Positions 26,804 to 35,487 of a stretch of DNA of 64,000 nucleotides are shown here, piece by piece. The notes beneath the pieces are model-generated. The model was not told where the DNA came from, did not search any database, and saw nothing but the letters and a program-made list of their open reading frames with translations. Both the position numbers and the translations under genes were made by a program. Source of the stretch: CBDEUK01 sp965250225 (GTDB lineage: Bacteria; Pseudomonadota; Gammaproteobacteria; Eutrophobiales; Eutrophobiaceae); NCBI GenBank assembly GCA_965250225.1, contig CBDFNQ010000035.1, positions 130,109 to 194,108 of the forward strand, written 5' to 3'. Position 1 is the stretch's first letter. Each line of letters begins with the position of its first letter.

Positions 26804-28165
26804 ATGTTCGATCAACTTACTGGCCGTTTAAGCGGCGTTATTAAAGAATTGCGCGGTCAGGCCCGACTGACTGAAGAAAACATGTCAGCTACCCTGCGCG
26901 AAGTGCGTATGGCCTTGCTCGAGGCCGATGTGGCCTTACCCGTCGTTAAGGATTTCATTGCTGAGGTCAAACAGCGTTCCTTAGGACAGGATGTTAGTGA
27001 CAGTATGAATCCAGGTCAGATGATCATCAAGATCGTCAATGATGAACTGGTTAAATTAATGGGTGATGAAGCGGTTCCGTTGAATCTCAATGCTCAACCT
27101 CCGGTGGTTATTCTGATGGCGGGTTTACAGGGTGCGGGTAAGACCACAACCGTAGCAAAATTGTCACGACATTTAAAAGAACAGTTGAAGAAAAAGGTCA
27201 TGGTCACTAGTTGTGACGTTTATCGACCAGCGGCGATTGAACAATTACAGACCCTGGCAACAGATGTTGGGGTTGAATTTTTCCCAAGTGAAACAGGACA
27301 AAAACCCGAGCGTATCGCCAAGGCGGCAAAGGAAAAAGCCGCCAAACAATTTATGGATGTACTGATCGTTGATACTGCCGGCCGCTTGCATATCGATGAT
27401 GAGATGATGGCTGAAATACAGGAAGTGCATACCGTTCTAAAGCCAACCGAGACCTTGTTTATTATCGATAGTATGACCGGGCAGGATGCCGTGCATGCTG
27501 CTAAGGCTTTCAGTGAAGCACTGGACCTTACCGGTGTGATCCTGACCAAGACCGATGGTGATGCTCGTGGTGGTGCAGCCTTATCCGTTAGACAAGTGAC
27601 TGGCAAACCGATCAAGTTTTTAGGCACGGGTGAAAAAAGTACAGAGCTGACTCCATTCCATCCAGATCGAATCGCCTCTCGTATTCTTGGCATGGGTGAC
27701 ATGCTGAGTTTGATTGAAGAAGTCGAACAAAAGACTGATAAGGACAAGGCTGAAAAACTGGCGAAGAAGATCAAGAAAGGTCAGGGTTTTAATCTAGCAG
27801 ATTTTAAGGAGCAGTTACAACAAATGCGTAACATGGGAGGCATGGGGAGTTTAGTGGATAAGATGCCTGGCATGAGCGGAATACCTGCCGGTGTTGCCAA
27901 TCAGGTGGATGACAAACAAATGTTCAAGCTAGAAGCAATCATCGATTCTATGACAGTGAAGGAACGTAGACGTCCGGAAGTAATTAATGGCTCTCGCAAA
28001 CGTCGCATTGCCAATGGTTCCGGCACACAGATCCAGGACGTGAATCGTCTGTTAAAACAATTCAAGCAAATGCAAAAGATGATGAAAAAGTTTTCTAAAA
28101 AAGGCGGCATGGCCAATATGATGCGCGGCCTCAGTGGAAAAATACCACCGGGTATGCGTTTTTAG
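26804..28165 (+). CDS. ffh: Signal recognition particle protein Ffh
   Basis: Ffh is the SRP54 GTPase that, with 4.5S RNA, targets nascent membrane proteins. The N domain is followed by the G domain with GLQGAGKT at 107-114, DTAGRLHID and TKTDGDARGGAALS. The methionine-rich M domain includes KQFKQMQKMMKKFSKKGGMA. The protein has 453 residues, as in E. coli. A decayed second copy of the last 100 or so bases occurs at 28784-28874, beyond the toxin-antitoxin genes. rpsP, the frequent downstream neighbour, is not here. Confidence 0.97.
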   Translation: MFDQLTGRLSGVIKELRGQARLTEENMSATLREVRMALLEADVALPVVKDFIAEVKQRSLGQDVSDSMNPGQMIIKIVNDELVKLMGDEAVPLNLNAQPPVVILMAGLQGAGKTTTVAKLSRHLKEQLKKKVMVTSCDVYRPAAIEQLQTLATDVGVEFFPSETGQKPERIAKAAKEKAAKQFMDVLIVDTAGRLHIDDEMMAEIQEVHTVLKPTETLFIIDSMTGQDAVHAAKAFSEALDLTGVILTKTDGDARGGAALSVRQVTGKPIKFLGTGEKSTELTPFHPDRIASRILGMGDMLSLIEEVEQKTDKDKAEKLAKKIKKGQGFNLADFKEQLQQMRNMGGMGSLVDKMPGMSGIPAGVANQVDDKQMFKLEAIIDSMTVKERRRPEVINGSRKRRIANGSGTQIQDVNRLLKQFKQMQKMMKKFSKKGGMANMMRGLSGKIPPGMRF

Positions 28166-28187
28166 AATTCATCCTCCGTCGTAAAAA

Positions 28188-28454
28188 TTATTTCGTATAG
28201 TGATAGCGGCACGAAATGATAGTGAGTTGCTTATTATCTACGATGTAAACAAGGCGGTTGGTCTCATCAATTCGCCGAGACCAAAAACCCGATAAGCTTT
28301 CCTTTAATGGTTCCGGTTTTCCAATTCCCTCAAAGGGAGTTCGCTGTGTATCTGTGATCAGTTTATTAATACGCTTCAATGTTTTTTTATCTTGATTTTG
28401 CCAATAGACGTAATCAAGCCATGCTTCTCTTGTCCACGCTAATACCTTAATCAT
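28188..28454 (-). CDS. yoeB: Toxin YoeB, ribosome-dependent mRNA endonuclease
   Basis: YoeB cleaves mRNA in the ribosomal A site and is neutralised by YefM. The 88 residues match the family. The likely catalytic residues are present: Glu48 (KPEPL), Arg67 (NRLVY), His85 and the C-terminal Tyr86 in CRYHYTK. The start overlaps the yefM end by 8 bp, the standard antitoxin-first order. The pair sits between ffh and a partial copy of the ffh 3' end. Confidence 0.93.
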   Translation of the reverse strand: MIKVLAWTREAWLDYVYWQNQDKKTLKRINKLITDTQRTPFEGIGKPEPLKESLSGFWSRRIDETNRLVYIVDNKQLTIISCRYHYTK

Positions 28455-28701
28455 CGGTTAGATCATGATGTTTTGTTTTTCCTGAATGGTATTGTTCTAT
28501 TGATTTGGCTAAATGCGCTGCATTATTGGGATTTCCAAGTAAATGAACCGTTTCCATTAATCCGTTGAAATGTTCAAGTGACATGACCACAGCATCATCA
28601 GCATCCCGGCGCGATATGATAGTGTAACTTACATCATCAACCACTTGATCTAGGATGCTTTTTAGCCTGTTACGAGCCTCTGAAAAATTGACCACTCTCA
28701 T
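28447..28701 (-). CDS. yefM: Antitoxin YefM (Phd/YefM family)
   Basis: YefM binds YoeB with its C-terminal tail and represses the operon with its N-terminal domain. The 84 residues start MRVVNFSEARNRLKSILDQV and continue with VSYTIISRRDADDAVVMSLE, the Phd/YefM DNA-binding fold. The C-terminal part is polar and probably disordered until bound. A TGTACA-type operator lies just upstream. Confidence 0.93.
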   Translation of the reverse strand: MRVVNFSEARNRLKSILDQVVDDVSYTIISRRDADDAVVMSLEHFNGLMETVHLLGNPNNAAHLAKSIEQYHSGKTKHHDLTDD

Positions 28702-28717
28702 GAGATAACACCTCTAA

Positions 28718-28748
28718 TTGTACAGTAATATGTACAAGTATAACTTGT
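28718..28748 (-). promoter_or_regulatory. Operator/promoter palindromes of yefM-yoeB
   Basis: TTGTACA (28718-28724), a 6-nt spacer and TGTACAA (28731-28737) form a perfect inverted repeat 17 bp upstream of the yefM ATG. A second one, ACAAG/CTTGT, overlaps it (28734-28748). TGTACA motifs are the known binding sites of E. coli YefM, so autoregulation is likely. Confidence 0.7.
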
Positions 28749-28783
28749 TCAATATATTGGTCAAGTATTTGTAGCCAGTGTTT

Positions 28784-28874
28784 TCCAGGACGTGAATCGC
28801 CTAAAAAGACGGTATGGACAACATGATGCGTGGCCTCAGTGGTAAACTGCTACTGGGTATGGGTTTTTAGAATT
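28784..28874 (+). pseudogene. Decayed partial duplicate of the ffh 3' end
   Basis: TCCAGGACGTGAATCG at 28784-28799 repeats ffh 28032-28047 exactly. The stretch from about 28803 to 28874 repeats ffh 28099-28170, through the stop codon and a few bases beyond (GGGTTTTTAGAATT), with scattered substitutions. About 50-60 bp of the ffh sequence between these blocks is missing. The copy is in the same orientation as ffh and cannot be expressed as a protein. It bounds the toxin-antitoxin module on the side away from ffh. Confidence 0.85.
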
Positions 28875-28901
28875 TGTCGTTAGGTATTAAAAGGAGCTAG
28901 C

Positions 28902-29630
28902 ATGGGGTTAATAGCAACAATAATTGTGAAACTAGTCGATCCAATTGGGTTTGTTGTCGTATTCGTAGTTTCCATTTTTTCACGGAGTAAATGGATAATT
29001 CCAGTCGCCGCTATTTCTGGTGCTGTAGTGATTGAAACTATTTTGACATCGAACCAATATACAAGAACTTGGGGACAAGGTTTATTTCAAGGATTTATTG
29101 CGAGTGGCATACATGCATTAATTTGCTATTGGCTAATTGGAAAATTTAAGACTCCACAGTCGATCAAAGAAAATAACTATACAGAAACTTTGATAACGAA
29201 AAACGATACTGAAGCTAATGATAATATAGGAGATACTAACCCTATTGATTCTGTTGCTAAACACCTTCAAGTAATGGGATATGATTTCACGCCATATGGA
29301 GCGAGTGTAGCGTTACTAGAAATACAAAGCGGCTATAACGAGGTAGAAACTGCTTCTCATGTCGCGCTTACAACATTGGCTCTCGATATTAAGGGAGCAG
29401 GTACAGATATTGTAAAATTAGCATCGTTTATTCCGCATGCGCATGTCTTACTTGAAGTTTTAAAGAAGTATAAAGATCAGAATATGATGAATCCTACTCA
29501 ATGGAAAAATGATGCCAACGCAGTTCTGAGAATTAGTAGTGTGGATGAGCATCAGGAAGAATGGCTGGGAAAAATCCTTAGTGATCCTATTGCGGGAAAA
29601 GAAAGGCTTGCCACTAGGAGAATTGACTAG
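28902..29630 (+). CDS. Hypothetical membrane protein
   Basis: This 242-residue protein is not recognised. The first 85 residues hold about three hydrophobic segments (IIVKLVDPIGFVVVFVVSIF, WIIPVAAISGAVVIETIL, GFIASGIHALICYWLIG). A polar linker of about 35 residues follows, then a soluble domain of about 110 residues with TPYGASVALLEIQSGYNEVE and ALTTLALDIKGAGTDIVKLA. An AAGGAG site precedes the ATG. It starts 27 bp after the ffh duplicate, so it may be cargo of the same insertion as the toxin-antitoxin pair. Confidence 0.6.
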   Translation: MGLIATIIVKLVDPIGFVVVFVVSIFSRSKWIIPVAAISGAVVIETILTSNQYTRTWGQGLFQGFIASGIHALICYWLIGKFKTPQSIKENNYTETLITKNDTEANDNIGDTNPIDSVAKHLQVMGYDFTPYGASVALLEIQSGYNEVETASHVALTTLALDIKGAGTDIVKLASFIPHAHVLLEVLKKYKDQNMMNPTQWKNDANAVLRISSVDEHQEEWLGKILSDPIAGKERLATRRID

Positions 29631-29679
29631 GATCAAAGAAATATCAAAAGTGACAGTGTCGATTGATCATTGCTTGTGG

Positions 29680-30183
29680 CTATTCGCTATTGGCTTTTTT
29701 TGTACTCATAACGATGCCATAGGCGCAAGCAATCATTATCACAATAAATACTACCAAACTCCATTCGGCGATACTGAAACTGAGAAAGCGCCATTTAACT
29801 TCAGCGCATTCGCCTGAGCCACTGAGGATCATGCTCAGGGCTTCTGAGAATGGAAAGACATCGAGCATGTATTCCAGGCCTGGTCCACATTCTGGTACTT
29901 GATCCTTAGGTAAGTGTTGTAACCAGACTTGTCTTCCAGCGATGCCTGCGCCAATCAACGCAGTAATGTCGATCACACTAAAATACAAGATTGAAAATAT
30001 TTTTTTCGGAGCATGCAAACTGGCGATCAAGGCAATAACAGCAACTGCGATGTAAGCAATACGCTGCAGGATACACAGAGGGCAGGGTTCTAATCCTTCA
30101 TAATGTTCAAGATAGAGGCCAAAGCCGAGTAGTCCAAAACAGACAAGTGAAATTAGTGCAAATAGAGTTCTAGTAGAAGCCAT
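29680..30183 (-). CDS. dsbB: Disulfide bond formation protein DsbB
   Basis: DsbB reoxidises DsbA and passes electrons to quinone. The 167 residues have four membrane segments. The first redox pair is Cys34-Cys37 in EPCPLCILQR, and the second periplasmic pair is Cys99 and Cys126 (VPECGPG and GSGECAE). All four catalytic cysteines are therefore present. Confidence 0.95.
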   Translation of the reverse strand: MASTRTLFALISLVCFGLLGFGLYLEHYEGLEPCPLCILQRIAYIAVAVIALIASLHAPKKIFSILYFSVIDITALIGAGIAGRQVWLQHLPKDQVPECGPGLEYMLDVFPFSEALSMILSGSGECAEVKWRFLSFSIAEWSLVVFIVIMIACAYGIVMSTKKANSE

Positions 30184-30227
30184 CGTTCGTTTTAATTTTT
30201 AATTTATGTTAGTTAAGATAAGTAATT

Positions 30228-31208
30228 CTATGTTGATTGAGTCAAAACGTCATGAATAAATTTTGGGATTCGTTTTTCTAGCCAGTATTCAGGTTTAGCA
30301 AATGATGAACCGGAGATAAAACCGACGTGTCCGCCGTGTGCGCTTACATCAAGTGTCGTACCGTTTGAGAGTTCTTTTTGATTAGGGACAGCGTCTTCTG
30401 GAACAAACGGATCGTCTTTGGCATGAATGATCAAACAGCGTGTTGTTATCTTGGGAAGAAACTGTCGACAGCTGGATTTCAGATAATAATCTTTTGCGGA
30501 TTTAAATCCATGTAATCTTGCGGTGATATGATGATCGAACGCCCAGAAATCACGATATTCATTCAATCGTGCTAAATCAACAGGTGCTTGTCGTTGTTTA
30601 AACTTAATGCGTATTTTCTCACGCAGACTTTTGATCAAATACCACTGATAAAATCGTGAGAATCCTTGATTGAGTTTGTCTGCACAACGATCTAACTCAA
30701 AGGGTACTGAGACTCCAATTGCCGCGGTGAGAGGACAGGCTGTCGATTGCTCTGCGAGATATTTCAATAGCGCATTGCCACCCAGTGAATAGCCTATTGC
30801 AAATAAAGGTACCTGAGGGTGACGTTGTCTGAGTGTATTGAGTGAAAATCTAATGTCACCTGTATCACCCGAATGATAACTTCGATCCAGACGGTTCGGT
30901 TCATCAGAACAGCCACGAAAATGCATCAGGACACCAATCCAACCATTCTTATGAATGGCATTCAACATACCCCGAGCATAAGGTGAGTTAATGGAACCTT
31001 CCAGGCCATGAAAAAGTATTACGACAGGTTTGTTTTGTCCTGCCGGTTTTTCTGTCCAACACAGGTCAACAAAATCACCATCGGCTAACTCAAGTCGTTC
31101 AGGGAATAAACTGTTTTTATACCGAGACTTGAAAATCCTGGGCCAAAGGGTTTGGAGATGAGGACTTTTGCACCAGCAAGCGGGTTTGAAGGAGCTGAGT
31201 GAAATCAA
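30228..31208 (-). CDS. YheT-like alpha/beta hydrolase
   Basis: The protein has 326 residues. The N-terminus CWCKSPHLQTLWPRIFKSR is the YheT/EMB8-family signature. The oxyanion region is VVILFHGLEGS, and the nucleophile elbow GYSLGG at 139-144 puts the catalytic serine at 141. A late Asp in IIHAKDDPFVP and a His in SAHGGHVGFI complete the triad. Members are esterase-like enzymes with poorly known substrates. Confidence 0.9.
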   Translation of the reverse strand: MISLSSFKPACWCKSPHLQTLWPRIFKSRYKNSLFPERLELADGDFVDLCWTEKPAGQNKPVVILFHGLEGSINSPYARGMLNAIHKNGWIGVLMHFRGCSDEPNRLDRSYHSGDTGDIRFSLNTLRQRHPQVPLFAIGYSLGGNALLKYLAEQSTACPLTAAIGVSVPFELDRCADKLNQGFSRFYQWYLIKSLREKIRIKFKQRQAPVDLARLNEYRDFWAFDHHITARLHGFKSAKDYYLKSSCRQFLPKITTRCLIIHAKDDPFVPEDAVPNQKELSNGTTLDVSAHGGHVGFISGSSFAKPEYWLEKRIPKFIHDVLTQST

Positions 31209-31551
31209 ACTTAAAAGTGATAGTTATGTATTTTCGATTTAATTGTTATGCCGGGCTGATTGCCATGGAGGGTGGAAATACAGGAAGCGCAGGAGCCGTT
31301 TCCTGTAAGACTCGGTATCCAGTGGAATAACGAATTAAAGTTTTTTAAGAGCCGTAATATTTCTTTGTAGTCGCTGTTCAGCATATCCAGGCTTGTATAT
31401 GTTCCAGATTTCAAGGGTTAGTGGCCACACCATCATGACTCTCTCTGGGAGATGCCTCCACGAATTCATTATTTGCACTGGCATCATCTTCATCGGAAGA
31501 AAGGGATTTTAATGAAGTTTTCGTGCGGTCAAGTTTCATGTCTGGATTATA
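31209..31551. other. Intergenic stretch without a convincing gene
   Basis: Between the hydrolase gene and the first IS630 copy I see only two short minus-strand frames (31211-31414 and 31411-31539, 67 and 42 codons). The latter begins MKLDRTKTSLKSLSSDEDDA and could be the start of a gene cut by the insertion. Neither has enough support to call. The region ends at the TA target site of the IS630 element. Confidence 0.5.
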
Positions 31552-32651
31552 TACTCAATCAACTTCAAGTTGCAGGATCGATGATCTGAAAGTTATCATT
31601 AATTCTATCGTTCAATGAGTCCGCGATATCCGGTAAAGTGTTTTTGAAAAAGTCATCGATTTGCTCACGAAATTCCTTGGCCGAATGGAAATAGTGGTTA
31701 TTACGGACGTGTTCGTTCATCACTTTCCATAAACGTTCTATCGGATTCAAATTAGGACTATAAGGCGGCAGGATGTGTATCTTAATATTAAGTTCGTTTG
31801 CCTTTTCTTTAACACTCGCCGCCTTATGATAACCCGCCCCATCAACTATCCAGTGAAGGGTGTTTGCATCAACGTATTGCGCTCGTAATTTGGATAGAAA
31901 ATCAACAATGCTGTCGGCATTAATCGTGTCATAGGTTTCTGTCACCGTGTTTGACAAGGCATTGAGTTCAATCGCACCTAATAGGTTAATCCGTGTGCGA
32001 CTCGCGGTTGTTTTGATAAGCTTATTTGTCCCTCTCTTTATCCAACCGTGACTCAATTTCGTCGACTGTGTCGGATGCACGCCATCACCAAACAAAATAG
32101 GCTCATCAGCACCGACGTTTGCTTTCAATACGTCATACTGCTTGATAAAGGCATGTTGTTGTTCAACATCGGCTTTGGCGGGGATCCCTTTGGGTTGTTT
32201 ATAAACAAATCCTTGACGATGCAACCATTTATGTAAACCCGATACCGTGTAGTCAACCCCATAACGGGTCTTGATGTAAGCCACAATTTGGTGGTTATGT
32301 TGATATAGATGTGCTGTCAGATGTGCGAGTAATTCGTCACATTGTCGCTTGCTTAATTTCTCCTCGGAACCGCCGTTTGCACAGTGCAATTTCTGCTCTC
32401 CGGTATAGTCCTTCAAGTGACGAAGTATACAGGTTTCATGTTTGCGCAAGGCTTGCGCTATCATCGTTGTGCTCCACCCTTCAGAATTCAGTAATACGGC
32501 TTTGATACGATCACCTTCCCGGATATCTCGCACTTGCTTATGTCGTGCTTCTAATTTCAATTTGTTTTCTGCGGTTAATTCAATCTTGCTCATAGGTGAT
32601 AGACTGATCTCTTAATTCATAAACATCAAGCTCTTTCATCGATCTTGGGTA
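31552..32651 (-). mobile_element. IS630-family insertion sequence, copy 1
   Basis: The element is 1100 bp, flanked by TA on both sides (31550-31551 and 32652-32653), as expected for IS630/Tc1-mariner elements. Its outer ends read TACTCAATC and, on the other strand, TACCCAAGATC. The limits were set by comparison with copy 2 at 45267-46366, which has the same length in opposite orientation. Confidence 0.9.
31565..32593 (-). CDS. IS630-family transposase (copy 1)
   Basis: The 342-residue transposase has an N-terminal helix-turn-helix region (GWSTTMIAQALRKHETCILR) and a winged segment (YTVSGLHKWLHRQGFVYKQP). The DDE domain has FGDGVHPT, HWIVDGAGYHK and PPYSPNLNPIERLWKVMNEH, the classic IS630 ending. 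It is identical in protein sequence to the copy at 45325-46353, so one copy moved recently or gene conversion keeps them alike. It appears intact. Confidence 0.95.
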   Translation of the reverse strand: MSKIELTAENKLKLEARHKQVRDIREGDRIKAVLLNSEGWSTTMIAQALRKHETCILRHLKDYTGEQKLHCANGGSEEKLSKRQCDELLAHLTAHLYQHNHQIVAYIKTRYGVDYTVSGLHKWLHRQGFVYKQPKGIPAKADVEQQHAFIKQYDVLKANVGADEPILFGDGVHPTQSTKLSHGWIKRGTNKLIKTTASRTRINLLGAIELNALSNTVTETYDTINADSIVDFLSKLRAQYVDANTLHWIVDGAGYHKAASVKEKANELNIKIHILPPYSPNLNPIERLWKVMNEHVRNNHYFHSAKEFREQIDDFFKNTLPDIADSLNDRINDNFQIIDPAT

Positions 32652-32896
32652 TAGACAGTATTACACTGGAATTGTGTCAGCGTTATGTGGAAGAAATTAT
32701 GTTGCTCAGCGAAACAGAGATCGAACAAGCGATCCGACTTCTGTTTGAACAACATCGCCTGGTAACCGAAGGTTCAGCCGCTTTGAGTATTGGCGGCATA
32801 ATTAAACGAAAAGAGCAATTCAAGGGAAAGAAAGTCGTTGCGGTCGTATGCGGACGGAGTATTGATCTGGATGTGTTTAAACGAATTATCAATTAG
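32652..32896 (+). pseudogene. C-terminal fragment of a threonine/serine dehydratase-like PLP enzyme
   Basis: Right after the IS630 end an open frame of about 80 codons reads LCQRYVEEIMLLSETEIEQA, EGSAALSIGGIIKRKEQF and KGKKVVAVVCGRSIDLDVFK, ending in TAG. This matches the C-terminal end of fold-type II threonine/serine dehydratases (the segment of type HHLVVEGSGA, then GKKVVVVLSGGNID). The N-terminal 240 or so residues are absent on the other side of the IS630. It is therefore a remnant, not just an interrupted gene. Confidence 0.75.
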
Positions 32897-33127
32897 CAAA
32901 TAAAGACAGTCTGATAAAGCTGTCGATTATATTAAGGCCGCTCGGGAACCGGGTGAATCATTCTATACATCTGTATAGTCAATGATTGAAAACTATATTT
33001 TCATACGCTGGCAGGATATTTCAAATACAAAATGAGTTGCTAAGTTGAGTCTACCCAGATGCAGTAATAAGCGCCATCCTTGTTAATTACACTTCCCTTA
33101 TGCGTTATCGAAAATCGGAGATAAAAA

Positions 33128-33610
33128 TTGCCAGAAATATTAGTTAGAAAAGCAAGCATTGAAGATTCAGGTTTAATCCTTGGGTTTATTAAAGAACTTG
33201 CAAGATATGAAAAGGCAGAAGATGAAGTCATTGCAACGGTTGAAGATATCGAAAATAATCTTTTCAACCGTAGCTCAACAACTGAAGCGGTCATTTGTAC
33301 TTCTGACCAACTAGCAATTGGTCTTGCGATATACTTTTTAAACTTCTCAACATGGCTTGGTAAAAATGGATTGTACCTGGAAGATCTATATGTTTCTCCA
33401 GATCATAGAAGTGCCGGGATAGGAAAAAAACTTTTAAAACATTTAGCTGTATTGGCAGTTGAAAACAATTATAGAAGGTTTGAGTGGAGTGTTCTGGACT
33501 GGAATGAACCGGCGATAAAATTCTATGAGTCAATCGGTGCAAAAGCGCAATGTGAATGGATAAGCTATCGCCTTGAAGGCCAATCCTTATTGGATTTTGC
33601 CAGGAGTTAA
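33128..33610 (+). CDS. GNAT family N-acetyltransferase (SAT1/diamine acetyltransferase-like)
   Basis: The 160 residues form a GNAT fold. The acetyl-CoA pyrophosphate loop is VSPDHRSAGIGKKLL, preceded by WLGKNGLYLEDLYV, and the C-terminal motif B is DWNEPAIKFYESIGA. The ELARYEKAEDEV segment near the N-terminus is typical of the SAT1-like group that acetylates polyamines or amino acids. The start is TTG at 33128 with GGAG about 8 bp upstream. A close paralogue, truncated, is found inverted at 42409-42757. Confidence 0.88.
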   Translation: MPEILVRKASIEDSGLILGFIKELARYEKAEDEVIATVEDIENNLFNRSSTTEAVICTSDQLAIGLAIYFLNFSTWLGKNGLYLEDLYVSPDHRSAGIGKKLLKHLAVLAVENNYRRFEWSVLDWNEPAIKFYESIGAKAQCEWISYRLEGQSLLDFARS

Positions 33611-33714
33611 ACCGCAGTTGGCAGCATTAATGTGTAGATGCAAACAGAAGATAATCTTCATCTTAGATATTATTTAATTGCTCTATTGAATATTACAAAT
33701 AGATATATAATTTC

Positions 33715-34989
33715 ACACTGCTGTCCCGTTAAGAACGAATAAAGTAGGCCTGAAATCCTATGATTTGTCACAATGAAATAACGACAAGTCATTGAAAAAC
33801 AAAAGGAGAACAGGCCTTGAGTCATCATAATACTGTGTTTTCACAACTACTGAGACTAATACCGAGACATGAATTTGAAACGCTTGCAAAACAGCATCAT
33901 CAGGGACGCACTTTTCGAACGGCCTCTCGATGGTCTCAGTTCGTCTCTATGTCGATGGCACAATTATCTGGTCGAAGCAGCTTGCGTGATATAGTGGAGA
34001 ACATCTCGGCACAGACACACCGTCTTTATCATTTAGGTAGTGCAAAATTGTCGCGTTCTAACTTATCCCGCATTAATGAAAACAAACCTTCCACTCTGTA
34101 CGAAGCGTTGTTTGGGAAACTGTTACATCGATGTCAGGGGTTAGCACCAGGCCACAATTTCCGTTTCAAAAACGCACTCTATTCACTTGATGCCTCGACC
34201 ATTGATTTGTGTTTGTCGGTTTTTCCGTGGGCTGATTTTCGCACAACAAAAGGAGCGATAAAGTTACATGTCGGATTAAATCATGCAGGCTATCTGCCCG
34301 AATTTGTGACCCTCACCGAAGGCAAAGACCATGATATTACTGTGGGTCGAATGCTGAATTTCCCTAAAGGCAGTATTGTCGCTATTGATAAAGCATACAA
34401 TGACTACGCTTGGTATAAGCAATTGACTGAAAAGGGCATATACTTTGTTACTCGCCTTAAAAACAATGCAAAATTCCGCATTGTGTGTCATCGACCCGTG
34501 TTAAAAGGAAAAAGCTTAACGAGTGATCAAACGATTGAATTCACTGGTATTCAGACGGCAAAGAAATGCCCTGTTCAACTTCGCCGTATTGGTTATAGGG
34601 ATGTTGCAACAGGTAAGTATTACGTATTTCTAAGTAATAATTTCAAACTCGCTGCCAAGACAATAGCCGATATTTACAAAGCGCGATGGCAAGTGGAATT
34701 GTTTTTTAAGTGGGTCAAGCAAGATTTGAAAATAAAATCATTTGTGGGCACAAGCAAGAATGCAGTGATGACGCAAATTTGGATTGCGATGTGCATGTAC
34801 TTACTTATTGCATTCATCAAATTTCAATCAAAATTGAAGAAGAGCATGCAACAGATATTACGATTGTTACAGCTTAATTTGTTTGAAAAACGAGAGCTAA
34901 TCGCTTTGCTAAGAGGTGACCCTTTACATGATAGCTTGCCGGATATTAATCAGATGGCTTTGTTATGAAAGTTAACGGGACAGCAGTGT
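33715..34989 (+). mobile_element. IS4-family insertion sequence
   Basis: A 1275-bp element with 18-bp perfect terminal inverted repeats, ACACTGCTGTCCCGTTAA at 33715-33732 and its complement ending at 34989. It holds one transposase gene, 33817-34968. No clear target duplication was found next to the ends. Confidence 0.9.
33817..34968 (+). CDS. IS4-family transposase
   Basis: The 383-residue transposase begins with a DUF4372-like N-terminal domain (FSQLLRLIPRHEFETLAKQH). It carries the DDE residues: first Asp in YSLDASTIDL, second in VAIDKAYNDY, and the Glu in the IS4 signature Y-x2-R-x3-E-x6-K (YKARWQVELFFKWVK). The frame is complete and the inverted repeats are intact, so the element could be active. 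The start is a TTG at 33817 after an AGGAG site. Confidence 0.93.
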   Translation: MSHHNTVFSQLLRLIPRHEFETLAKQHHQGRTFRTASRWSQFVSMSMAQLSGRSSLRDIVENISAQTHRLYHLGSAKLSRSNLSRINENKPSTLYEALFGKLLHRCQGLAPGHNFRFKNALYSLDASTIDLCLSVFPWADFRTTKGAIKLHVGLNHAGYLPEFVTLTEGKDHDITVGRMLNFPKGSIVAIDKAYNDYAWYKQLTEKGIYFVTRLKNNAKFRIVCHRPVLKGKSLTSDQTIEFTGIQTAKKCPVQLRRIGYRDVATGKYYVFLSNNFKLAAKTIADIYKARWQVELFFKWVKQDLKIKSFVGTSKNAVMTQIWIAMCMYLLIAFIKFQSKLKKSMQQILRLLQLNLFEKRELIALLRGDPLHDSLPDINQMALL

Positions 34990-35487
34990 TTATAAAAATA
35001 TGTTTAATTGTGCATGAAATTCAGTATTTGTGCTTCTGACTACAGGGGCATATTTCAGATGGATATATGGTGTCAATTTATATCCCTGGAAATATATCCC
35101 CTTCGATAGATTACCCAATCAGAGATTTCGCGCATAATACGCCAAATATTAATAATTTGGTTCAATCACATTCAACAATGAATTATGAGAGACAGTTAAG
35201 GCTCATATCATTCTTCTTGACCACTCAACAGGTTGGCTAGAAGATGGTTTGAAGGCGTTATTCAATTAACTTATTGTCGATGCTGAAATGTTGTAAATTG
35301 ATGACGGAAATCTTATGTATTCTTGATCGTAGGAGTTTATTCCAGATATAGTCTCCGAAAATCGCAGTCATCATTTTTTTCTTACGCAACCGGGACGTTT
35401 GAACTGAACTTTATGGCTATTCAATAATTTGAGCTATAGAAAAAACAGTATATTCTGAATAGAAAAGAAATAAATAAGGTATTCACT
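34990..35487. other. AT-rich region upstream of the TonB2 operon, no gene seen
   Basis: This 498-bp stretch lies between the IS4 element and the DUF3450 gene. I found no coding frame with protein-like content. It probably contains the operon promoter. A weak ribosome site (AATAAGG) precedes the ATG at 35488. No clear Fur box or terminator was recognised. Confidence 0.5.

Noticed and set aside
31211..31414. 67-codon minus-strand frame after the hydrolase gene
   Set aside because: It has no recognisable domain and no good ribosome site, and it overlaps another short frame; probably chance.
33128..33610. The GNAT gene as the YodP-like beta-lysine acetyltransferase partner of KamA
   Set aside because: It lies 25 kb from kamA within the IS region, has an inverted paralogue there, and looks like a SAT1-type enzyme; no functional link is visible.
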